Source: Lactarius indigo
Lineage: Eukaryota > Basidiomycota > Agaricomycetes > Russulales > Russulaceae
DNA: 64,000 nt
Direction: 5' to 3'
Assembly: GCA_025766275.1 (NCBI GenBank)
Contig: JAFKAC010000063.1
Location: forward strand, 248,001 to 312,000
Shown: positions 10,483 to 20,553 of the stretch, in pieces
Layout: every line of letters starts with the position of its first letter
How positions within the stretch are numbered: the first letter of the stretch is position 1
Notes under the pieces: generated by a model
Databases searched by the model: none
Told to the model about the DNA's origin: nothing
Seen by the model: the letters and a program-made list of their open reading frames with translations, nothing else
Made by a program: the position numbers and the translations under genes

Positions 10483-12561
10483 GGTGTAGCTGCTGATCGA
10501 TGGGACTTGGACTTAGGGGACCGATCCTTTTTATTTTTCAATCGTACTGTACTTGTGGAGGGCTCGAGGGGAATAAGTTATTACGAATGCATTTCATTTA
10601 TTTTTTTACCTCATACATATTGTAACGCACGTAGGGTACATGTCGCTAGTTCACTTCGCATGTTTTGAAATGGCTGTAATTCAGTTAGTAGGCCCATATA
10701 GGATCGCCTGAACTTGAACTTGCGACGGAGCGCTGGTTGTGGGCATTGCTCTCAGTGTGTTTGCTAGCAGATGTGAGCCCAACCCCATCTGTATACGCTG
10801 TCGTAATGTGAACGCGTCAGCGACTTAGCCCCCCTATCACTTGCGCGCAGGAACCGTCATGGTCTACGGGCGCCAAAAATCGTCAATCATACCCTATCCA
10901 GCTGCGTGCGTGCACGGCAGCTCGTCCTCATTGCAGTGCTACTTCACCGGAGGTGGCAGTGCCGGGGAAGGGAAGGGAAGGGTCGTGCTCGCAAAAGGGG
11001 CCGAAAAAGAAGGAAACTGTTTGCGATCTCGATCGCTAACAGCTGTGCTCGAGGAGCCGGCGCGGCGCAGGAAGAGGGTACTACGTCACCGGCCGGCTCG
11101 GTTGTGGTATGAGATGTGCCAGTTTAGATGACGTGGGAGCGAGGAGCGACGCGAGACGCCAGGGCTTCGGGCACCCCTCGCTCGCTCGCACAGGGAGCTG
11201 GCGGCATGATTGGTAAATATGACTGCGGTGACCAGCAGCTGGGGAACGTGAAATGGATCATGCGCGATTGGCGATCGCGCACGGTTGATTAGTGACACCC
11301 TTTCTATGGTGGTCCGGCGGTATTCCGCTACGGGATAGCGCAAGAGGGAGGAGACCCCGCTCGCGTAGGGGCTCTTTGATGGAGGGCCTGCTGAACACGT
11401 ACGTACGTACCATCGAGGCGAGGGCTAGGACCACCGCAAGATTTGATCCTGATCAACAACGACGGCATTGGCATCATCACGGTGTGACACTGTGATGCCC
11501 GTTGATCGGTTTCAGAGTCTTGAGAAGGAGAGTCTTCAGTGGCCCGTGCTTCACAAGGAAGTGATCCAACGAAACTCGGAACTGCCAAGAAAAAAACATG
11601 ATCTGCACACCTGCAACCCAGAGCCCACCCAATACAGTTTTGGGGGAGGGGGAAATGTGACGGCGAAGGAAGACCGATCCAAGACCAAAGGAGGCATGAG
11701 ACGGAAAGGAAATTTTGTTGCTTTCAGAGGCCCATCAGTCGTGTGCTCCACAGAACAGACAAGTCTTCGAGCGGGAGCACTGCGAGAGTAGGTGCCCTCC
11801 ACGAAGAGTCGTGGGGCTGGAGGCGCCAAGACCTGCCCCGTGTCCATAGCCAAGAAGTTACCCATCGATAAGGAGAGAGGGGGGCACCCGTGTCAGCCAC
11901 GGCGGGTGGAATGAGTAGCAGCCGGTGCGTCGTGGGGAAGCGAGCTCCAAAGAAATGAACATTGGCAGGTGAGTGAACACCGTCCACGAAATGAATGGGA
12001 TACACTGTCACCACCTCTCGCCAACTCCGCCATCAAGATCAAAGAAAGAAGTGTAGAGTACCGAGCAGAATTACTCGTTCAGTAAGCCACTGCGACGGCA
12101 CCTCAAAGGGAATCTTCTCAGGCTAACTTGAGGAGAGTCATTTACTGTACTGACAGGTAATGGTAGCGGACAAGGCGTTAGTGTGTATGACTTTAGACGG
12201 TTCGATCGTGCGAGATCTCGTGGACACTGGGCACTTGCGCAACCCTATCATGGGCCGCGGTTGGGGGAGTTTCGACAGAACGCGGGTGCATATATTTAAG
12301 TCCTATAGCACTCGGTTACTTCTGCCTGCCAGTTGTTGCTATGTAATTAGTCTCAAAGTACCGCGTTGCCTTAGAGCAACTATGTACGTGCCAAGATACT
12401 AGTACCCACCAGGACCCTTGTGAGGCGCTACGAACTCAGGCTCGTCGAACTTGAAAATGCTTTACACTGTGAACCCGGGCCCTTGACGCGTGCAGTGCAC
12501 TCCATCGTTTCCCATGCAACGGAGGTGGCTTCGTCATGCCGAAATGGGCAACAATTTTAGA
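9282..12561. repeat. Segmental duplication D1, copy 1
   Basis: From the CGAGCG at 9282 through gene P and about 2 kb of 3' flank, this segment matches 15708-19197 in the same orientation. Shared landmarks include the tandem ACGTACGTACGTACC at about 11398 and 17981, a GGCGCCAAAAATCG element at about 10868 and 17472, and the TTCGTCA[T/C]GCCG[A/G]AATGGG[C/G]ACAATTTTA end near 12555 and 19190. Divergence is substantial with many small indels, so the event is not recent. Confidence 0.8.
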
Positions 12562-13237
12562 GTTGCCGTCGAGTTGCCGTCCCGAATCGGGCAGATTCGG
12601 GCAGCCCTACGATGTTTTCCATAAGGGTACCCTGTCCTGCAAATATCTTCTTCAACGAGGCACTTTTTTTCTTGGGGATGTGCATAAGGAGTTAACATAT
12701 CGGCACGCGGGAGGCAGTTTCGTGAGACATAAAGGAGCTCGCGTACACACGCAACTTGCCTGTTGAGAGCGATGCGGTGTCCGAGGTCGGCATGCGCGTC
12801 GTAGAGGGCAGCTCCCCCGTAGCGAAGAGGGCTCTTGAAACTACGCTCGCCCGAGCAGCGAGCGTTATTTTGTCCGATGCGAGTAGGAGTGTCTTGTGGA
12901 CGTGTCGTGATCGATTTAAGGGTAGGTCAGAAGTTGCCTCAGTGGCAAACCCGTTGATAGGAATTAAAACTCAGCCTGTCTATCGGTTTCTCATCTTCGC
13001 ATACAAGCTAGTCATGATACGGGCAATACGGACATCATGTGGACAAGTAGGTGACGCATATACTTGGAGGCCTTGCTATGCACATAACTTCGGATAGACC
13101 CCAGTCATCACAGACTCTCATAGGAGGCTTCTTACGTGTTAGCTTATCGGATCAAATATAGCCTGGGGCACGGCGTGGTCGACTAGACGCTCTCACTGTA
13201 CACCCACTTTAACCCCCAAGATACGCTCCCATCCACT
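10483..13237. other. Intergenic region without recognisable genes
   Basis: Most of 10483-12561 is the 3' flank of gene P that was duplicated with it. Only short frames occur, and none is conserved as a frame between the two copies, which argues against a hidden gene. From 12562 to 13237 the sequence is the upstream region of NLR-A. Just before the start it resembles the region upstream of NLR-B (a shared CATCATGTGGACAAG element near 13033 and 33282). Confidence 0.55.
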
Positions 13238-16200
13238 ATGGTCTCCGCCCGTGCACAAGATGTGGAGCTTCGGAAAATGATCTCAAATTCGTGCGTGAAC
13301 GGCCATTGATCCCTGAATTTCTTGATAGTGACCCACTACTCCAGTCTAGGTCCCCCAGCATCGCGAAACTCAGAAAGATGGTGCGTCGATCCCTCCATCT
13401 TGTGGCGATGCTCGCTCAAGGACAGACCTGGACAGCACCCGAATCTCCGAATCGCAGGGAAGCTCATCCCGGCTGCGTGTTGAAGTGACCGGTACGTACT
13501 AGTACTCCAATCCTCACTCGTTGGTACCTTGATAACTGCTTATTCTGTCTTTGTTAGTTCTCCTAGCACACAATATTCCGCGTATCAAGAATCAGTTTGG
13601 TCTGAAGAGGCGGTTCTTCGTTTCTGTGACCAGTCAAGCGACAACACAGAAGACGTCACTAACAAGCGTTCCGACTGAGGGATCAACGGCAGAGTGGAAC
13701 GAGAACCTTGGTGCCTTGTAAAACATGCCTTTTGATCCTCTTTTTCCCGCTCAGTTTTGTTCAGCATTGTACAACCGCCTTCCGGTCTTGCACTGCGTCT
13801 TTATGCGAAGCGGCTAGCACGTCAAGATCTCCTTATCGGAATGCATGAGATGATACCCGCCGAATCCCAAACTGGTTTGTCTCTTATCAGAAAGCTAGCT
13901 TGTTCGACTAGCTGAACATCTCGGGTATAGGCGTTACTTTTACCCTCACCAATAGCGCCAGACAGGCTAGACGGTCGATCCGGCCAGTCACGCTCGATTT
14001 GACAGTCATTGTTTCACCAAACACAACTTCCTATCCAGTCTTGCCTATGTCGCTAGTGATTGGTCGGCGAGGGGGGAATCAGGGAATGTCACCTGCAGGG
14101 AATGCTCTCCATGGCGCTGGCGAAGCTATAGCGACAATTAATCTCTCAAAGACATGGGAAGGTGCTCTTGAAAGGATCAAGTGGGTTATGGATACTGTGA
14201 GCTCAGTTGCAGAAGTGCGTCGCAATGTCCCCTTTTTACCAATTCTTCACTGAGCCGAGTTGGCCCCCAGCTTCACCCATACGCAAAGATGGCATATAGT
14301 CTACTTTTTGCGATCCCCAAGGTAGTCTGACTGTGCTGTTGTCGGATTGAGTGTTTATTTGGGTGCTAGACCCTCCTAGAACAGTTTCAACGCGACGACA
14401 ACATCCGAACCTTACTTGTCGCCATGCACGATGCGTTTGATTTCGCAAACCAGGAAGACCGTTTCAAAGCTATCGGGCGTGTGTCCACGCAGGTACAAAT
14501 TCTCACGCTCATGTTGCAGCATGTCTGTAATTGCTGTGACTTTATCCAATCGTATGCAAAAGATTCCCAATTCTGTATGTAATATTTACCTATTCCAGGG
14601 ACCAACGTAAACACGCAGTTTTCAGGGAAGCGAACGTTGAAGAATATTGGTGGCCAAGTTAACAAACAAATCGAGGACTTCCGCACCACCCTTCACGAAC
14701 TCCAAAAAGCTTTCTTGGACGAAGCTACGATCACCACGGAGATAACTGCACTCCAAATTCTGGACGATGTGGGAATAGTTTCAGCCAATTTCGGCAGGAT
14801 TTCAAGTCAGCTCGACGGGATGGCTACCCATCTGAAGTGGGTATCTAGCCAAGTTTCAGATGCCGGTACGTAGTTCTTCTACCTTGCGAATTGTGGATCT
14901 GAGGATTGTCACAGAGCTAGACGCAAATATCAGAGAAATCCCATACGGCACAGGCTCGCGATTCACACCCGACAAGGGTTGTCTTCCGGGAACACGCACA
15001 GCGTTCTTGGACTTTATTGTCGATTGGGTGAACGACCCCACTTCCGACTGTTGTCTCGTTCTTTTCGGGCCAGCAGGTACGGGAAAGTCATGTATTGCGC
15101 ATGAGGTCGCACGCCGCTTCGACAAAATGCATCGTCTTACGTCATCATTTATCTTTATGCGGAAGGAGCAATCCAAACCTCATCATCTTTTCACGACCCT
15201 TGCTCGCGATCTCTCCGACCGCTATCCTTCGTTTAAAGCCGCGCTCGGAAGGGTCGTGAAGGACAACTCCGCTCTTCGAGTCGGCACACGTGACTACGCT
15301 ACCCTGTTTCAATCCCTTATCCTGGAACCTCTTAAGGATCTGCACATTGTTGGACCTATTCTCGTTGTAATCGACGCCCTGGACGAGAGCGGGGATGCAA
15401 CTGGTAGAGTGGGATTACACACATTTCTTGCTAAAAATGTCATCAGACTTCCATCGAACTTTCGTGTGTTCGTTACCTCGAGACCAGAGGACGCCATCGA
15501 GTCTGCGCTCGTGGGAGCGCAATCAGTTAAGATCAGACACATGGATGATCTCGAACTGGCTGCTAGAACGCATGACGATATTCTTGCTTTTCTTCGGGAG
15601 AGGCTCCCTTCGGACGAGTTCGGAGATTGTCGCGACGAACTGGCGATATATGCAGAGGGATTGTTTCAGCGGGCAGTGGATGCCAGTCAAATCATCTTGG
15701 ATTATCCCGAGCGCGCATCCTTCCGTGGGCGACACAGCACATTCCTCGTTAACTCCGAGTCAATGGTCACCCGCACTCCCGCCCGCCGTTCGCCACTGTC
15801 GCCGCGACTCCTTGAACAAAGTAAGTCTACGCCCCTGCCTGTACGCACGCGCGCAGTGCTGCCATCCCTCTCCCTCACCTTCACGCCGCGCGAGATCGAG
15901 CTCCCGACGTCGGACAGCGCGGAGGACCCGCTGCGAGCGCTCGGCTACATCTGCGCCTTCCTCGCGTCGAGCATCGCGCGCGCGCGTCAGCGTGACGAAC
16001 TCGGTGAAACGCCGCCCCTAGCCGGGCTGGAACCGTATCTCGATGCCGTGCGTGCGGATCTCGCATCCATTGACGAGGAAGTGACGAGGAACCGTGCTGA
16101 GGCTGAGGAGAGGAGTGCAGACGACGGGGCTGCATCAACGAAGGAAGCGGCTACGGAGGCCCTGCTACTCGCGCTCAACCGCATATGTGCCTTCCTCGCG

Positions 16201-16566
16201 GCGAACATCGCGCGCGCGGCGCAGCGTGTCGAGCTCAGCGCAACGCCACCCCTGGCTGGGCTGGAACCGTATCTCGATACCGTGCTTATGGATCTTGCGT
16301 ACATCGACGAGGTGGTCGTGGAGAAGCGCGCTGATGCCGAGCAGGAGAGGAGAAAGAACGATGGTGCTGCAGAAATGAAGATAGCGGTTGCGAAGAGCAT
16401 AGATGGCGCAGGCGCGAGTGGTGCAAGTGCTCGTAAGCCCGGGATTGGTGAATCCCATCCTTCGCACGGGCCGGTGACAGTGGGCCGCTTTACCGTGCCT
16501 CAGTCAATTTATTTACTTTTTTTAATCTTTTCCTGTTATTTAATTGTTCGATTACATACAAAATGA
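13238..16566 (+). CDS. NLR-A: C2-NACHT protein fused to a copy of the P soluble domain
   Basis: A STAND-type NTPase of the fungal NLR group. Ten exons give 948 residues with no stop: 13238-13290, 13345-13380, 13436-13491, 13558-13717, 13765-13874, 13931-14214, 14271-14321, 14370-14574, 14626-14865 and 14915-16566. A C2-like domain spans about residues 50-190 (VEVTVLLAHNIPRIK, AEWNENLGAF, LALRLYAKR). A helical linker follows, then NACHT with Walker A FGPAGTGKSC (about 449) and Walker B ILVVIDALDES (about 546), plus a VFVTSRPED sensor. At about residue 664 the NACHT sequence stops matching NLR-B and continues in frame as a copy of protein P from its HVTFLVDSE-like part on. The P block LRAL..ICAFLA...DLAYIDE occurs twice. 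The chain ends in a hydrophobic IYLLFLIFSCYLIV segment. All nine upstream exons differ from those of NLR-B by multiples of three, which argues for selection on the frame. WD40 repeats are absent. Function as an NLR with an integrated host domain is inference. Confidence 0.82.
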
Positions 16567-19197
16567 AAGTAAACATGCAATAATGGGCAAAGAAATGAGC
16601 AGACCGGTGCGTGGGAAGGGCACGATTAGAACGTCACTGAGTGCGAGTGCGGATTCGGGCCTAGGTGCAGGTGCAGGTGTCAGAGCGAACGCGCATGCGC
16701 TTGACGAGCCTCTGACGGGTCTTGTCCAGCCCCAGGCTGCCAGTGCACACACGTGCCTCCCTCTCCTCTCGCAGTCCCCAACTTCACATCCACCGTGACC
16801 CCCACCTCCATCCCCGCCTATCAACACTCACAATCTATATCCTCCGCCCGACAACTTCAAACCCAAACCCAAACCCTGCGCCGGCTCTGGTATTACCACG
16901 ATAGCCCCTTCCACTCCCGATATCACGAGAGTAGCCAACCTGCGATGGCGCAAAGACGCGAGTACCGACACTGGTGCGGATGACACAGACGCAGATGACG
17001 CGGCGGTGCGTTCTCATGGCAGCGTGCGTCGCTTGACCTGCCCCTGCCACGTATACGCTCGTCGGCCGCGGCTGCAAAAGGCGTGCCGGCCATCGGGGCG
17101 TCACGCGCATCCGGCTGCATGGAGTGCGGTTCACGGTGTATGGTAGGCTGCTTAGGTTGGCTGCGGCAGACGCAGGGGTATGGTCGATGGTCGATGGTCT
17201 TTGGGACTTAGGGCCTTAGGGGGCCGATCCCTTCTTATTTTTCAATCGCAGTGTACCGGCGATGAGCTCGAGGGGAATAAGCGCAATTCATCTTTTTTCT
17301 CACCTCATACACACGGGGGACACATGTCCTCGCTAGTTCGCTTGCATGAAAATGGCTAGAGTTCAGTAGACCCATATAGGATCTCCAACCCATCTGCAAA
17401 GGCTGTCGTAATGTGAACGCGTCAGCGGCTTAGACCCCTATCACTTGCGGGCAGGTACCGTCATGGTACGCGGGCGCCAAAAATCGACAATCACACCTTA
17501 TCCAGCTGCGTGCATGCACGGCAGCTCGTCCTCATTGCAGTGCTGCTTCACCAGAGGTGGCGGTGCCAAGAGAAGGGTCGTGCTCGCAAAAGGGGTGAAT
17601 AAGAAAAGACCGTTTGCGATCTCGATCGCCGGGCTAGCTGTGCTCGAGGAGCCAGCGCGGCGCGGGAAGAGGGTACCATGTCACCGGCCGGCTCGGTTGT
17701 GGTATGATGTGCCAGTTTGGATGACGTTGTGAGGCGAGGAACGGCGCTTCGGGGACGCCTCCCCTCGCTCGCTCGCACAGGGAACTTGACGGCATGTTTG
17801 GCTGACATGACTGCGGTGACCAGCAGCTGGGGGACGTGAAACGGAATCATGCGCGATTAGCGATCGCACGGGGTTTGACAGTGATACCAATTCTATGCTG
17901 GTCCGACGGTATGCCGCTACGGTGGAGGGGCTCGAGACCCCGCTCGTCTGGGGGCCCCTTGATGGTGGGTCTGCTGAACACGTACGTACGTACCATCGAG
18001 GCGAGGGCTAGGACCACCGCAAGATCTGATCCTGATCCACAACGACGACAATGGCATCATCACGGGTGTGACACTGTGATACTTGTTGATCGGTTTCAGA
18101 GTCTTGAGAAGGGAGAGCCTTCTCTGGTCCGTGCTCACAGGGAAGTGATCCAACGAAATCGGAACTGTCAAAAAAAAAAAAAAAGACCTGCACATTTGCA
18201 ACCCAGAGCCCACCCAGGACAGTTTGGGGAGAGAGGGGGATGTGAAGGAAGATTGACCCTAGACAGAAGACAAAAGACAGAAAAGGATAAATTGTTGCTT
18301 TCAGAGGTCCATCAGCCGTGTACTCCACACTGCCGGCAAGTCTTCAAGCGGGAATACTGTGAAAGCGGCCTGATACGAGTCCTTCCTCCGCGGGGAGTCG
18401 TGTCACAGCCCGGGAGTTGGGGGACTGGACTCTGGAGGCGCCAAGACAATTCCCATGCCCATAACCAATAAGTTACCTATCGATAAAGGGGTTCCAATGT
18501 CAGCCATCACGAAGAGAGCGTTAACGAGGAACAGCGGGACCAGAGGGAGGGGCGTCGTGGGGAAGCGAGCTCCAGCGATCAGAGGAATGGACAGGTGAAT
18601 GTACAGTACACTGTCCGTGAAATGAATGGAATATAGGTTGTCACCATCTCGGGTCAACTCCGCCACCAATATCAAAGAAAGAAGTGCATAGAGAAGAGCT
18701 TCGAGCAGAATTGCTCTTTCAGTACTAGGCCCACCGTGAGTCCGTGACGGCATCGTAGAGGTAAACTTCCAACTTGAAGAGAGTCGTCTATTTTTATGGT
18801 AAAGCTGCACTTGTATGTTATTTCAACCGTGAGATCCCGCGGACTCCACGGAGGTAGCGATAAGCCAGAGACAGACACTTGTGCAACGGAGGAGCTTCGA
18901 TTCAGACAGAACGCAGGTTCATATAGTTTGCTCGGTTACTTCTGCTTGCCACTGGCAGTCGGGAAATTGTCTCATATCGTGTTGCCTTGGAGCAGAAATA
19001 CGTATCAAAATGAAATGAAACGAATCACAGTGCCAAGATATCGAACTCACCAGAACCCTCGAGACGCCACTCACTCAGGGTAGAAGATAGTGAACTCGAA
19101 AGCGCATTATGCCGTAAACCCTTGACATGAGCCACGTGTACTGGCAACAGGTGCGGCTTCGTCACGCCGGAATGGGCGACAATTTTAAATTTTACAA
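15708..19197. repeat. Segmental duplication D1, copy 2
   Basis: Diverged direct copy of 9282-12561. Its left end lies in a CGAGCG that is shared by the NACHT sequence (compare 35813 in NLR-B) and by gene P at 9282, so the join sits in six bases of microhomology. The first part is now coding in NLR-A, the middle is a decayed P remnant, and the rest is non-coding flank. An insertion of about 80 bases near 16500 has no match in copy 1 and provides the NLR-A stop. Confidence 0.8.
16567..17170 (+). pseudogene. Decayed remainder of the P gene copy
   Basis: Sequence after the NLR-A stop still matches the second half of gene P. A frame from 16580 contains SASADSGLGAGAGVRANAHA and LVQPQAASA, matching SADLGPGGGVGVSADAHA and LVQPQQAVSA of P. 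Poly-Pro and Arg/Ala regions follow in shifting frames until about 17170. Frameshifts and lost segments mean it cannot encode the P C-terminus. Confidence 0.7.
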
Positions 19198-19507
19198 TGG
19201 ACAGCAGAACCACCTGTTTGTATTGTAATATAATAGTGTCTCTTGCTACCTACGTCACTCATTACCGAGAGTGACAGAGAAGAATGAGGAGAAAAGCAGA
19301 ACAGCAAAATGGGATATCTCTCTCTCGACGGTGCAGGTATATAACAAGGTATAAAGTGGCGTCATGAGTGTGGTAGGAATTTATGTGTGGCTGCGTAAGG
19401 GGCATCTATAACAAAAAATGGGTGGTGGGGGAGCCATGGGTGTTGTAATCTATAAATGCGTCTGGAGAGTATCTATGCTACAAGAATGGAAGCACGCAGG
19501 ATTTACA
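17171..19507. other. Non-coding duplicated flank, then unique spacer
   Basis: Up to 19197 this matches the 3' flank of gene P at 10483-12561. From 19198 to 19507 it is an AT-rich spacer before the 3' end of the glutaredoxin-like gene. A poly-A run lies at about 18171-18184. No coding sequence is supported. Confidence 0.6.
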
Positions 19508-20553
19508 TCACCGACGACCCTTTCTACGCTTCTTTGAGCCATCAAGGACAGCACCGGCATGGGCTGCAAGCGCCTTGAGTTGCCCATTTGTGTGAAGCTC
19601 CCGAATCGTATCCATCGAGCCGACGGGCTTACCCCCAATGAGGAGAATCGGGAGCTCGGACGTATCGGTAAGTCGGAAGAGAAGCGGAATAAGGACGCCC
19701 GCATCAGCTGTGGGACACACGGTTCAAGTCAGATGTCCGAAAAAACCACACGTTTGGGGATACTCACCTCGTTGGTCGACGCCAAAGAAGGTTGGAGTCG
19801 GCTTGAGATCCATGCCATCCAGAATGGTCTTGAGCTCACGTGATACGGGAGATACCGTCTGTCAACACGGCGCCCGAGGAAAAACAAATGAATAAGAAAA
19901 ATAAACAAAGGCCCGTGGGCGCGGGGGGTGGAACGGGGAAGAAGACAGCGGTCGCGATGGGGGATGTGATAGACACTTTGACTTACCTTAGAGAATACGA
20001 CCACGGGATTACGGAGCCACACTTCGCTAACCACATTAGCGACTTCTTCCTCTGCTCGAGGACTCCGCGTGTCAAAGTCAAGGACGAGCTGTGGGTCGAT
20101 CGTTTGCATGGGGTCTATGTCTGTGGGGATGACGTTCTGAGGAAGTGCAGCCATGAATGCGGTCACCGCGCCGAGCTCCTGTTCAGGCGAGAGTATGATC
20201 TCCGGTCGATGCTTGTGGGCGCTGCCGGGGGGAGGACTCGGGAGCTTCTCCACCAGCTGGCGCCAGGCATCTTCTGCGGCGGCGTGACTGTGACGATGGT
20301 GGCGATGGGGGGAATGACCAGGGGCAAGGGCGGGCGGAGAGACGAGACAGACATAGGTGGTGACCATGACGAGGGACAGGAGGCATAGGATAGTAGCACG
20401 CTGGCGGGACTTTCGCGGGAAGAAAAGATCGATGAACGCCGCGAGGATGCCGGTGCTTGGAGAGGAGGGGCCGAAGGAGGAGAGATGGGGACCCAGGGGG
20501 TGGGGCATGCCGCTCTCGGAGAGATGGCGCTGGGAAGCGGTTCGACGATGCAT
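19508..20553 (-). CDS. Membrane-anchored glutaredoxin-like protein (Grx6/Grx7 type) lacking the catalytic cysteine
   Basis: Three exons (19987-20553, 19768-19858, 19508-19707) give 285 residues. A cytosolic head of about 50 residues with RKSRQR precedes one membrane segment (ATILCLLSLVMVTTYVCLV). A His/Pro-rich lumenal stem follows, then a thioredoxin fold. The fold shows NPVVVFSK, then VSPVSRELKTILDGMDLKP where family members usually have a C-P-[YF]-[SC] active site, then LPILLIGGKPVGSMDTIREL, the glutathione-binding TVP/GG-like part, and a basic tail KKRRKGRR. Yeast Grx6 and Grx7 are monothiol glutaredoxins of the ER/Golgi. With no cysteine at the expected place this protein may bind glutathione or act structurally rather than as a reductase. 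Both splice junctions around the motif look canonical, so the loss is not an obvious model error. Confidence 0.8.
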
